64,000 nt of DNA from the NCBI RefSeq assembly GCF_026914185.1, contig NC_070570.1, forward strand, positions 3,534,001-3,598,000, in the 5' to 3' direction. Shown piece by piece: positions 1-12,170 of this stretch. A model generated the notes under the pieces. It saw nothing but the letters and a program-made list of their open reading frames with translations. It ran no database searches and was not told the DNA's origin. Source of the stretch: Puccinia triticina. Taxonomy: Eukaryota > Basidiomycota > Pucciniomycetes > Pucciniales > Pucciniaceae. Both the position numbers and the translations under genes were made by a program. Positions within the stretch are counted from its first letter, which is position 1. Every line of letters starts with the position of its first letter.

Positions 1-38
1 GTTGTATATGTATATGTCATATATATACACTTATTTAT

Positions 39-90
39 CCCCCCCCCCCCCCCCCCCCCCCTTTTGGTTTCTACCTCTTTTTTTTTTTTT
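39..90. repeat. Poly-C and poly-T homopolymer tracts
   Basis: An uninterrupted run of 23 C occupies 39-61, followed by a 13-base T run at 78-90. They lie about 260 bases upstream of the SURF4 start codon. A C run of this length is unusual and its exact length may be unreliable in the assembly. No gene is seen before 352. Confidence 0.9.
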
Positions 91-351
91 GTTCCAGGGA
101 TCCCTTTCCTCAAACCACAAAAACAGTTGAAAATGAACACCATGGGATTCTTTTCGTTACTGAAAGCGTTGATGTATGTAGCTTGGATGTGTGATGCAGT
201 CCTTGGTGGGGCTGTCTGAGACACACTTGGGATATTTGGGCGGGTGACGTGGCAATTTGCAAATTGCGGGCCTCCTCTTCCCAGGGCAGCCCCCGCCCGA
301 GCCAGCCCCAGCACCCACCACGAACCACATCAGCCCACCCACCCACCCACG

Positions 352-1711
<1,360 letters not shown>

Positions 1712-2890
1712 CCACCCCACCCGACGAAAAAAAAAAAAAAAACATCACCCGCTTCTTTCCCATCATTTTTCTCTCTTCTTATAGCTTTCTGTGATCATCG
1801 TGTGAAGGGTTTTCCTTGTTGCTCTGACCCACTCATATACAACACGCCATAGAAAACACGCGGCCGATGTCCCGCGGAGGGCGCTCGAACCCCGCACACA
1901 TCGCTCCCCTTTTCCTTGTCTCTTTTTGACCATCTTCCCGGGCCTCATCCCCGCCGTGTCCTCTGTCCTTTTTCCCATGCCGCGCCCCAACGTCCATGTT
2001 TTTCTTCTTCCAAGCAAACCCCCACACCCAAAACCCCCATGTCTGTTTCTGCGACGCCTCGAGACGGTGGGCCCGCCGTTGCGCGGGGTGCGACCATGGC
2101 GTGGGTCCCGCAGACTTGGGAGCCGAGCAAACCCCCGTCGAGAAGATTGTCTTTGGAAGGAGTGCCCGGGCGCCGACGGGTAAGGGATCAGGGGTCCTGC
2201 TCCAGTCGCCCATGGCACCACCGTTGTCTGCCCATGGAACCTCTCGAACACACACTTCCTTGGTATGTGTTGGCAGTAGGACTTGCCAGACACGGCTGTG
2301 GGCCCGTGTTTCCGGCTGAGGGATACAGCCGCAATCCCCCTGCTGCACTTGCGGGGGTTGAAACTCGCGCTTCCTTTCTTCTGCATTGCATGCCCGCCTG
2401 GGAAGCTTCTTGGGCTTGCACTTGTGCGCTGTCTGCCGGTCGAACGCAAGGATCCCGATCTCTGCTGTGCGTCAGCGGTTCCTGGCTCAAGGTGGACTGC
2501 TCCTTGTGCAAGTTCGCGTCCTCGGGTGCTTGGCTCAGCTGTCTGCATTTTCCCCCGGAGAGGCTATTGATCTGGCTCGGTGTATCATCATTCCTCGAGG
2601 CGGCCGCCAGACACCAACAGACGCTGAGGAGAGGGCAAGCTTTTGCCTGCTGGGTATGCCCCTAAGGGACAGAATGGAGAGCCAAAAGAGGAGGTTTTCT
2701 TTTCTTGCTTTTTTGTTTTCTCGAGACTAGACTTTCCAGGCGGCTCTGCCGCTGCTGCTGTAGTCCCGGTCTCAAATGAGACGATTCAAATCTACTTATT
2801 TGTTCCAAAATTTCCAGAACCATAAACACAAACTAGAGTGGAATCCCTAGTCAAAGTGGTTTTCCTTCTGGTTGAGGATCTTGTATATAA
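1712..2890. other. GC-rich stretch with no recognised gene
   Basis: Several overlapping open frames exist on both strands, for example plus 2386-2730 and minus 1833-2348, but none shows a family motif or a convincing splice pattern. On the minus strand near 1875-1895 there is a GGGGTTCGAGC string resembling a tRNA T-loop, but no D-arm or acceptor stem fits. I make no call. Confidence 0.4.
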
Positions 2891-2893
2891 TTA

Positions 2894-3090
2894 GGGTGTT
2901 CAAAGTTGACTTGCATAAAATCATAACACCATAAAATCATAAAAATCTCAGCTGAAAAAAATATGTACCACCCAAACACTCAAATTACAGCAATATTTCT
3001 AGAATGGTACATATGAAATCATCACTTGAAAGTTTTATGATTTTATGATTTTATGTATTGAAAATTTTATGATTTCAACTTTGAACACCT
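2894..3090. mobile_element. MITE A, about 197 bp, TA target duplication
   Basis: A short TIR element whose ends read GGGTGTTCAAAGTTG and CAACTTTGAACACC. It is flanked by TTA on the left (2891-2893) and TTA on the right (3090-3092), consistent with a TA target-site duplication of Tc1/mariner type. The inside is AT-rich and noncoding, with nested ATAAAATCAT/ATGATTTTAT inverted motifs. It shares its terminal sequence with MITE B 10 bases downstream. Confidence 0.75.
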
Positions 3091-3100
3091 TAATTAATTA

Positions 3101-3248
3101 TGGTGTTCAAAGTTGATTTATGCATGCATAAATCATAAATTCATAAACTGTTCTTTGCAGGGGATTGCGCGGGTTTGATTATGTAATCCCCCTGAAAAAG
3201 ATTTATGAATTTATGATTTATGCATGCATAAACCAACTTTGAACACCA
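3101..3248. mobile_element. MITE B, 148 bp, same termini as MITE A
   Basis: The ends TGGTGTTCAAAGTTG and CAACTTTGAACACCA are followed inward by a second inverted block containing ATGCATGCAT and ATAAATTCATAA. The element is therefore almost a full hairpin with a central region of about 60 bases. TA flanks both ends (3099-3100 and 3249-3250). It belongs to the same family as MITE A but has a different centre. Mariner-like assignment is inferred from the TA duplication and small size. Confidence 0.75.
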
Positions 3249-3251
3249 TAA

Positions 3252-4367
3252 ATATGGGGATATTGAATTTTACAAAGTGTTTTTTACAAGGTACAAGGCC
3301 CTGTAAAAAATTTCTTTGTAAAAGTACACATTAAGGGAGGGTGTGTGTAATTTTACAATGTGTTGGCTAGATTCCAAGCTTGTAATGTAAAAGCAACCTT
3401 GTAAAATTATACCTGAAGTCTTCCATGTGGAATTTTACTTGGTGTTTTTTGACAAATTGCCACCTTGTAAAAAAAATTACCTTGCAAACTCCCATATTTG
3501 CAGCAAAAACCTGATATTTACAAAGCAAATGTTGAGGAAGCAGTGCACCATGCAAAATATACCTTGTAAAAATCAAATATAACAATGCCAACCAGGTTTG
3601 AAATTACAAGGTGTTGTGTAAATTTTACAAGGTGTTTTTGGCAGGCTGCACAAAATCTACCTTGTAAAAATCAATAATAGTGGTTACAAAGCTCAAATTT
3701 ACAAGTTGCTGTGGGAAATTGACAAGCCAGTTTTGACTTGTTTTTTTTTTTTTTTTTTTTTGGAAAAACCACTACATACTACCAACTGCACTTGGAAATT
3801 ATGAACTTTGGCTGGAATTATGAAGTTTCTGGGAGTCATGAATCACCATATAACCCTTGGTCAAAGTTCTTGCCAGTGGATTGAATTCTCTTATTGCTCC
3901 TGCACCTTCAATAATTTCAGCAGGATTGCATATTGGACAATGTGCAGTTGGGGGAAGTCAATTTTCCAAAGGAAAAAGGAGTATAAACACCCTGTAAAAT
4001 TTCCACAGCACCTTCTAAATTTGAACCTGGTAGTCATTGTTATTGATTTTTACAACATATATTTTGCATGGTGTACTGCTTCCTCAAAATTTGCCTTGTA
4101 AAATTCAGGTTTTTGCTGCAAATATGGGAGTTTGCAAGGTAATTTTTTTTACAAGGTGGCAATTTGTCAAAAAACACCAAGTAAAATTCCACATGGAAGA
4201 CTTCAGGTATAATTTTACAAGGTTGCTTTTACATTACAAGCTTGGAATCTAGCCAACACATTGTAAAATTACACACACCCTCCCTGAATGTGTACTTTTG
4301 CAAAGAAATTCTTTACAGGGCCTTGTACCTTGTAAAAAACACTTTGTAAAATTCACCCACCCCATAT
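3252..4367. mobile_element. Long-TIR (foldback-like) nonautonomous element, about 1.1 kb
   Basis: Two arms of about 340 bp (3252-3590 and about 4030-4367) are inverted copies of each other. Left and right ends both read ATATGGGG going inward, then share the GAATTTTAC, ACAAGGTACAAGGCCC and TGTTGGCTAGATTCC blocks. The arms are rich in the motif TTTACAAGG/CCTTGTAAA. The roughly 440-bp centre has a T run and no coding frame of note. Matching conceptual peptides on opposite strands of the two arms are only a consequence of the inverted repeat. There is no clear target duplication. The left end abuts MITE B. Confidence 0.75.
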
Positions 4368-4466
4368 GATATTTTACTTGGTCCTTCCAAAGACTTTTCA
4401 TAAAACCTCTGACCCAAAAAAACTCCCTGTTGAAGTGGTTAGGCAACCTCCTCAACAGGAAGGATT

Positions 4467-4558
4467 GGGGCAGAGATGGTTGAATAAGACATTTTAAAGC
4501 AGAGTTCTTGCAGACTGCTCACCTGCAGAGATCCCATGTTCAAATCCTGGAAGCCCCA
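4467..4558 (+). other. Degenerate tRNA-like segment, possible SINE head
   Basis: A 92-nt stretch has a 5-pair acceptor match (GGGGC with GCCCC), a T-arm with the B-box-like GTTCAAATCC and four of five T-stem pairs, and a long central part as in class II (Leu/Ser) tRNAs. The anticodon arm does not fold cleanly and no T-rich terminator follows. A tRNA pseudogene or SINE-like relic is more likely than a working tRNA. Confidence 0.25.
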
Positions 4559-7500
4559 CCCCTCCCCCTTGTTAAATTTAGGACAACTAAGAGCAGGACG
4601 TGTTGTCTGCTTCTTGGTCTGATCTGAGGGTTAATTGCCGGTGAAGTCGGCGGAGCTTTAGAGATGAAAAAGTGATTTGACCGAAGGATGGACAGTCTGG
4701 ATGGGATCTGACTGTCTGTCTGTCTGTCGAGAATGGCTGGTCTCTTTCGAGCAGCTTACTGATCCTTTTCTGATGATGTTGGTCGATGCTTAATAGTATT
4801 AAGGCTTGGGCTGGTGGCTAATTTGGGCGAGGTTATTCTATGAGCAAGTGAGCTATGTGCGAAATTGGGACGACTGATTAGCCTGAGGTCTGGTCTGACA
4901 GGCAAAAAGCAGCTCCTTAAATACTCACAAGTCCACCTTGTGGGTCGTCTTGCTCGCCTTGAGCCGTTTGCCGTTCCCGGTGGGTCGCAAGGCTTGGGGC
5001 CATCCCCTTGGTGATTTGTGGCTTGCACCATCGCCATTATCTGGAAGGGGGAGGCTGATGTTTAGTGACATCTCCTGGATGCACAGAGTCTGAAACAGTG
5101 CGGCTTACCTTGCAGTGCAAGATAGCTAGTATCTCCCTTGCTACGCTTCAATGAAGCTGCAACAGGTCTGATACTCTGACACACCTCCCCCTTGGAAGTC
5201 ACACTCCTCTGTTGACAGATCTTGTACATAATAAAGTTATAAAACTTGCCTGTGTCTGCAATGGTGCCGACAAAAAATGTAGTAAAAGCCTCATTGTGGG
5301 CTTACACCATACTTGTATCACCTTAGTGCACAATTTCAAATCAATAGGCACTTGAAAGGGAAAAATGGAAGGATCATCTGAGTGAAAGACAATTTCATGG
5401 CAGCAAATCCAATCCATTTGCGGACAGGACATGAGGAATTGGCAGGCTATGCCCAGGAAAATTTGACTGGGAGATAATTTATCCCTTCCAGAAACAGTGT
5501 AAATAATTTGCTGCCGAAGGCACAGCATTTATGGCTTCCACTTTTATTTCCTGAAAATAGTAGCTCTGGCAGCTGCTTTTTGGGCTGAGAAAAGAGTGGT
5601 ATGTTTTTTAGTGCATTTTTAGCATCTATGCAGGGGGAGGCTTGATAAGTTTTGTGGTGAAAAAGAACTCTTCCCACTTTTATAGCAGTTTTACAGCATT
5701 CCAAAACCTGCTTTTTTGTAAAGGGAGGAGGGGAGCAAGAGACAAGATGCTTTTATAGGTTTCTTGCAGAGGTCCAAAAGACATTTTTTCCAGCAAGGGG
5801 AGAAGGGGGAGTCAATATCCCTTTAATTTAAAAGGAGGAGAGAGGAAAAATACTAATAAGAGAAGAAAGAAAAGAAAAATACTGGCTACTTTAATCCCTG
5901 AGGCCACAAAATTTCTTGCAATTGTTCACCTGGTACTTGATGTTTAACTTTGGATGGACTGTTGGGATTCTGGATAATCTGAGTTTACAATGAGTTTGCT
6001 GGGTAGTTCAAGGTAAAGTGTGATGCCTTTACCTGCTTGTGTTGGTTGTTGGCGCCAACTTGGCGCCAAATGCACGCAAGCCATTCTTGAATGGTAATGC
6101 TTAATGCATTTGACTGGGCATGCACTGGGTGCAAATTTGGCGCCAACTTCCAAACCTGCTTGCAAAGCAGGGGACTTACCCAGCCAGTGGGGGTACTTCA
6201 CGCTTCATCTGGCCCAGCACAGCACCACCACAGGGCTCTCATCAAGAGCTCTGAGAGGATTTATCAGGTTTGGGCAACCAGTAGACATTTTTACCAATTT
6301 TTGGGAATCCTCCCCAGAAAATCTGGCACAAAAGGAGGGCCAGTCTCATCTACTCACCAAGCTGAGTGGTACACAGTGCACTTGGTACCAACTGGGAGAC
6401 ATACAGACTTGCTGGGGGGCCTGCCTGACAATGTTATTCCCCTTCATCTCATTTGTAACATGAAAGCGAAGAATTCTCTGGTTATTATAGGTTCTGGAAG
6501 TAGGCGGAGTGCTAAATGAGACTCGAAAACACAACCAGAGCGTGTTTTTTTGGGCGCTGTGAAGTCTCGCAGGTTTCTGGAAAGCGGAGATGTGCGAGAG
6601 AACTAAGTTGGGGTTGTATTGCTGGGCACAAGGCCGCCTTTTATAGGCGAGGAGTCTACAGGGTAGCATAGTGAGGCGGTCGAGTAGTACGAGAGGAAAG
6701 GGATATGTCCCATTGGATGGGACGGTACAAGGTGAAGGGAAAGAGACGGATAAGGACAAGATGGATGACCGGACTTGTAGAAGTCCGGTTGTAACTATAT
6801 GACTAATATACAAGCTCGAGATATATAAGAGGCGAGAGCGCCGAATAGAGTAAGCAGATACAACCTAGATGATAGAGAGAGATACCGGTCTTGGCTAAGA
6901 CCCGTTCATGGATCGGACAAGAATCGCCGAGAGCGGTGGAATAAGGGTGAGAGCCCGAGAGCGGGCAGAAGAGAAGCCATAGGATGGCCGGAAATACTGT
7001 ACCGGATAAGGCGAAGACAGTGGGGTCTTCACAGCGTGCAACCATCTAGCAAAAGCAGTGATCAGACAAGCGCAGACGGAAGTAACAGCGAAGCTGAGCA
7101 CGGTGCATCGATTAGCAACACCATTTGTTGGCGTGATTATGATTGGGTAGCCGGAGGTGGTGACGCCGACGATACTGATGGGCCGACTGATGAAGAGCTG
7201 ATACCCCGTGGCGGCCTATCGGCCGTTAACGAGCTGTGGACGCTGAGAGCTGATGTAAATTTTACATTAATTTCTTCTTGCACAGAGACTGAGTCGAATT
7301 CAAGTGCGTAAAGATAGGAGTGCTTTTCGCACCTGAAGACGGAGCGTTGATCCGAAGGATGAGCTGATAGTGAAGGTATGTATTCAAAGATTTGCACAAC
7401 GGAGTTGCAGCTTGCTCTTGTCTTGTGGTTCTTGGGTGCCCAGCATGTCAGATGTGTGCTACTTTTTTTACACTTTAAATGCCCTGATTCTCACGAGGAT

Positions 7501-7684
7501 TGTTTCTCAACTGCTCAAAGCAAAAGGATTCTTTAACAATGTGCGGAGATGGATTGTTTTACAACAAACAACTTATAGGAACAAACAATCTAAATATGTA
7601 CATGATTTACAAATTTTTAAGAGTCTAGATCAGGAATGAGGTACAAGGAGAAGGTATCAAACCGCAATAAATAAAGTGAGCAGC
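4559..7684. other. Three-kilobase stretch without a recognised gene
   Basis: It holds a small TGTC microsatellite near 4710-4730 and a palindromic block at about 6049-6160 built from TTGGCGCCAA repeats in both orientations. A plus-strand frame at about 6960-7311 is open and acidic near its end (DDTDGPTDEE) but lacks a clear start and neighbours. The sequence at 6620-6850 has TATA-like runs (TTTTATAGG) and could be LTR-derived. Nothing here is strong enough for a gene call. Confidence 0.4.
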
Positions 7685-8786
7685 TCATTTTCCAGCATCT
7701 CCCTTTGGAGGAGTTACAGTTTCTTTATGGCCGGGCTCGCCGGCGGGTTGACCTTTCATGGAGGTTGAGGGTTTCAGCGCCTTGTCGTTTCCTCCGCTGG
7801 TACCACCATCCCCACCGTTGGCCATGGTCTTCAGGAGTGACCTCACGCCTCCCTTCTTTCCATCCTCCCTTTTTGGTGGTCCAGGAGTGGGTTCGGTGTT
7901 GCGCTTATTCGGCTTGTGCTCTGTGGGTAGCTTCTTCTCAACTTCGTTGAGGTGAGGACCGCCAGCCGGATGTTGTCGTTTCCAAACGACATTGCCGATC
8001 GAGCTTTCTCTTCGCCTGCGGATTGTTGGCGGCTTGGAATTTCCAGTAGCTGCGCCGTTTGAAGCGGCTATGTCTCCGGTTTTGGCCATAACACCAGTGG
8101 TGGGCTTGCCTGTGATCTCCTTGGGTATCGCCTCATTTTCGGTTTCACTTGAAGATCCTGATCGTTTGTGTAGCGGCTGCTTGAATCCATCACCACCGCT
8201 GTCAATCGCCTTCACTCTTGGCGGGGAATCTTTTGATTGCCGATTCCTTCGTGATAATGAACTTGTGGGACTTCTCCGACTCCGGGTAACAGGTGGCTTG
8301 GGTTTCTTCTGGTTACCGCTGTTGCTCTTGACTTTTGACCCGTTGGAAGAACCAGGCGATCCTCTGCCAATCAAAATTAAAAAGAAGGAGAACAGCAACA
8401 CAGTCAGATACAAAACATCCCTGTCATTTGGGTTGCACCACCACAATTGTCGCGTTCAGCTCGCTAACAATTAGAGTCACTCACTCAAGAGCTTTGAGTT
8501 CTCCGGCAATCATCTTTACCCCCAAATCACCGGCCTTGCCGGAAGAAATATCCAAAGGAACTGTTGGCACACTGGTAAAAACCAAGGAACAGAAGGAGAA
8601 CCCTAGGATCAGCGGCACATAACACTATAATTTTGAGTTGGAATTCCACGAAATTCAAGGCACTTACTCGTTGGGTTTGGGCATTGATCCGACTGTTCTA
8701 GTTGTGAGGGTGCCAGCTTGGATGTTCATGCAGGTGGATGCAAATACGGCAATCGAGATAAGTTGGGCGAGTTTGACAGAAACCAT
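7685..8786 (-). CDS. Predicted secreted basic low-complexity protein, three exons
   Basis: Exons on the minus strand are 8786-8668, 8571-8485 and 8363-7685, joined by GT-AG introns (GTAAGT and GTGAGT donors, CAG acceptors) in one frame of 294 aa. Residues 1-24 form a classic signal peptide: MVSVKL, a hydrophobic core, then a small-residue cleavage site near IQA. The mature part is rich in Ser, Lys, Pro, Gly and Arg with runs such as RRRRESS, and has no transmembrane span or known domain. The larger continuous frame beginning at 8446 reads through intron 2 and would lose the signal peptide, so the spliced model is preferred. Small secreted proteins in rust fungi are often candidate effectors, but nothing in the sequence shows a host target. 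Function is unknown. Confidence 0.72.
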
Positions 8787-8841
8787 GATGGGGATTTGAA
8801 TTTGTCGGAGTAGAGTACTGGGTGTTTGGGTTGAGGTGAGA

Positions 8842-8851
8842 CTTAAAAATA
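8842..8851 (-). promoter_or_regulatory. TATA-like element of the 7685-8786 gene
   Basis: On the minus strand the string TATTTTTAAG lies about 56-65 bases before the ATG at 8786, followed by a pyrimidine- and C-rich leader. Position and composition fit a core promoter. Inferred only. Confidence 0.35.
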
Positions 8852-8889
8852 GCTTTTGACAAAAGTAGATTGGAGAAGAAAGAGGTGTT

Positions 8890-10100
8890 TGATTTTTATT
8901 TAAAGCCCAGTTTTATAAACAGAATGGAAAAATAACCGACAACAACTAATTGGATAATCGGATTTGTTACTGGTATATAAACAGCTGATAAACAGTGGAG
9001 GAAGTAATGTATGTGGAATGTGGTGGGGGAGGAAAATGATTGGTGGGTAGACAGTGCCTTAAATAGAATAAGTTTCCACCGGAGCTCTCCTAGGCGGCCG
9101 TAGAACCCAGACCGAATCAACTCCTTCATCAACTCGATGACATGGCCTTGGAGTGAAGCTCAGGGATTGGTCATGTTGCGAGTATCAAGGCAGCAATTTC
9201 GGGGCGCGATTTGAACCGAGCATGCTTGTCGCCAGTCGCTTGGTACTAGCTCGTGGTGGTATCACTCTCTGCCTGCTGAGCTTGACTGGTAAGAGTAGAG
9301 AAGTCTCCGCCTGGTTTAATCGAGACTCATTGGCACATGGCCTTGTGGACGCCAACTGAAAGTCATCCCTAACTACCAGTCCCTCGCTTCTTGCTGAGGC
9401 TTCAGATAAGCTCAGGCATGACTAATCCTAGCTAACGACCAGATACACAAGACTATGCAAGTGGAAGTACTGAGATGGAAACTGTCGCGAATGCAGACTG
9501 AGACCTGACGAGGCATTTGGTGTATTCTCGTATTGCACTGCAAAAACCCCGAGGTCCTTGCAGACCCTTCGCTCAGATTTACGCAGCTGGTCTCACCTTA
9601 AGAGATACGTAAAAATAGCAAGGCGCGGTACGAGACTTGGCCTTACCACCAGGAATCATTAGCCAAAGCCGGCCGGCTTGATGAAGACTGGCCAGGAAAC
9701 AAATGGACGCACGGGAAGCCTGGAGGTCGACATGAGGCCAGACGAGTCGCAGCTCATCATGATTTTTAGGTAAATACCTTTTTCCTGGAGCTCGTGATCA
9801 TTAAAATGCCGGCCTGGCCTCAAAAGAAACACTCAAATGTCACCCCAAGCTGGAGCCGATAACGCCCGTACTCCGGTTAAGATCTGGGTATGTAGGAAAC
9901 TGCTGATGACACTTGACTCTGAGTAATCATACTTGGCCACGATACACCTCACTCAGGCGTTTGAGGTGTCGAGCAGTGGAATAATTTCTGTCCCTCATCC
10001 ACGCACATTAAAAGCTGGCGAATTTGTTTGCGGGAAGGAGAAAGTCTGGCACATAAGTGTGTTTTGTATCCCTAGTTGGACAGAGTTAAACTGCACAAAA
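8890..10100. other. Divergent intergenic region between two secreted-protein genes
   Basis: About 1.2 kb separates the minus-strand gene ending upstream at 8786 and the plus-strand gene starting at 10101. Only short, unsupported frames are present. No TIR, LTR or tandem repeat is seen. It presumably carries both promoters. Confidence 0.4.
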
Positions 10101-11229
10101 ATGACCATCCGACTGAGTTCAACATTATCTTTGTTTTTGGTTATACTAAATCTTAGCTTATGGCTCAAGCCATGTTCTTCAATGGAGCTCTTTCTGGAAT
10201 GGGACATGCTGGGTAGACCGGAAGAGAAACCCAAAATATCTCAACCCATTGCCGCCGTCACCCAAAATGATCGGCTGAATCCATCTGCAGCTAGCATTAC
10301 CAGCGCCCGTGCAAGGAGAGGGAAAAATATGATTGCTCCGTGTTCATCTGAAGAACATAGCGCTTGGGACAAGTCTATGAATATGATGACAAACGCCGCC
10401 GAGGCCTCTTCATCCTCCGCTGACCAGCTTTCCACAAGAGAGAAAAAGTTGACAGCGGCTCTGGAGAAGGTCTTTGGTGCTGAACACCTTGATGAAATCA
10501 GAAGTACGCATCTATCTGCTTCTCTTCAGCCATGTTTCTTCTACGCGCGCACACTCGATGAGAAGCTCGAGCTAACTCTGGATCTGTGACGGCTTTGCAA
10601 ATTAAAATCCTGATACTGCTTCTGCGCTACCAGAGTATGGCTTTTTTGACCTTGCTCCCCGCCTCACCAATCTTGCTGCCCAAATAGTCTTAAAAGATTT
10701 ATCCACAGGGATCAGGTATGAAATCAGGAAAACTGGAGCCTTGATACGTGATGCATGTCACCAGGGAGAACCGATACTCCCAATTCACAGATTTCCTGAA
10801 TTGCCAGACACTTTCAAAGTCACAAATATCCTGGACGTTGAAGCCTATGGCCATCAGTTGTCGCAGTGGCTTGAAGAGACTGATAGGGCTTGGATCGCAG
10901 AATTTTCCGCCGAAGAAAGCAGACTTGAAAGGGAAGATAGCCCGTCATTACTACTTGCTAAATTGCGCCAAGTTCAGAGGCATTTCGACAATCTCGAAGA
11001 GGTTTTGACATATGTGCCAGAGGGTGAGTGACTTGTTACCAATGTCTGAAAAATAATCAATTTTCACTAACCTTCTTTTTCATTTTTCTCTTTTTGGGGC
11101 GGGCTTGTAGATTTTTTGACTGTCTTCAGAAATCACAAAAGAATGCTTGAAGGGCTTGAATCCCTGCCTGATGAGCCTCCATCACCGTCTGGAGAAGATA
11201 TTCCTCTATTGAAAAAGTGTTGGATCTGA
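10101..11229 (+). CDS. Predicted secreted protein, three exons
   Basis: Exons are 10101-10503, 10634-11023 and 11111-11229 with GT-AG introns (GTACGC, GTGAGT donors). They join exactly in frame to give 303 aa. The start at 10101 gives a strong signal peptide at about residues 1-27 (MTIRLSST, long Leu/Ile/Val core, then KPCSS). The upstream in-frame start at 9933 would bury it, so the downstream ATG is chosen. The mature protein is mostly helical-looking, with Lys/Glu-rich segments (TREKKLTAALEKVFGAEHLDEI) and later HQLSQWLEETDRAW and HFDNLEEVLTYV, ending LLKKCWI. There are few cysteines and no recognised domain. It points away from the secreted gene at 7685-8786. A role outside the cell is inferred from the signal peptide only. 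Confidence 0.75.
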
Positions 11230-12170
11230 AATAAATAGCCATTCACCTTATACCTGATGATCCATCAACCTTCTTGAAAAATAAGTAGATACCCACTTGA
11301 CACCAATCTGTTTTTGGATAACAATAATTCTCCATTTTCTCTAAAATTCTTTCCCTAAACTCCCTCACAGAAAAAATCTTGCTCATGAGAAAAAAAACCA
11401 TGCACAGCATTTATTTAAAAATCAACAATTTATGAAACATTTCTCTTGATCAATTTGTACTTCCCATATAGCCCATTTCATGACATGATTCCTCCCTGCT
11501 GAATTTGGATAGTGATACCATATGTGCATGTTGGATTCCAATAAGTTCCAGCTTAAATTGATGCCATTTCAATCCAAAAGCATTACCCTTTGATCCGGTT
11601 AAACACTGAGAGCCCTGATCAGCTCTTCATGATTTTTGAGTTCAGAAACTTCAACACACAGAATGTCTTAGATTTTGCTGTCACACTTTGAGCTATGCAT
11701 ATAACTGCAGGTTAAGGGGGAGGGGGAGGGGGGCTCAAAGGTGTTTCTTAGAGGGAAGAATCAAGATGATCTACTGGTAAATTGATAATTTTGTCTGTGA
11801 GCCCCATGACTGAGCTAGGGCTCTTCTTTTTTTTTTTCTTTCTATGGTGCAAATGTTCATGGGGAGCTTGCAAAGAAAGCTTTGGTTGGTTGGTGAATCT
11901 GATTAACCTGACCAAAATAGGAAGGAGTTGTGACAACGGGGGTCCCGATAGCCGTGTGTCCCCGAGTGCTGCTCAACTCCCGATGGACAGTAATATGTCA
12001 TTTCATCCAGCCATCATCCTCATCCTTCGTTGTCCACATGTTGACCAGGTTCGTGTTTCTGTATTTATCCGATTAACATATATAACCCGCTGATAGTAGC
12101 AAGAGTATCTCGATCCAGATTTCGATCCCCAGGAATTCGCCAACTCGGTGCTTAAAACAACGAGCCCTAC
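11230..12170. other. AT-rich intergenic stretch
   Basis: Nothing recognised apart from a T-rich run near 11827-11842 and a G-rich run near 11713-11735. The GC content rises sharply from about 12120 where the next gene begins. Confidence 0.4.

Noticed and set aside
1861..1900. tRNA gene on the minus strand near a GGGGTTCGAGC string
   Set aside because: No matching D-arm, anticodon arm or acceptor stem can be folded around it.
9933..10100. Upstream start for the secreted protein at 10101
   Set aside because: It would place the hydrophobic signal core at residue 60 or so and remove secretion; the downstream ATG gives a standard signal peptide.
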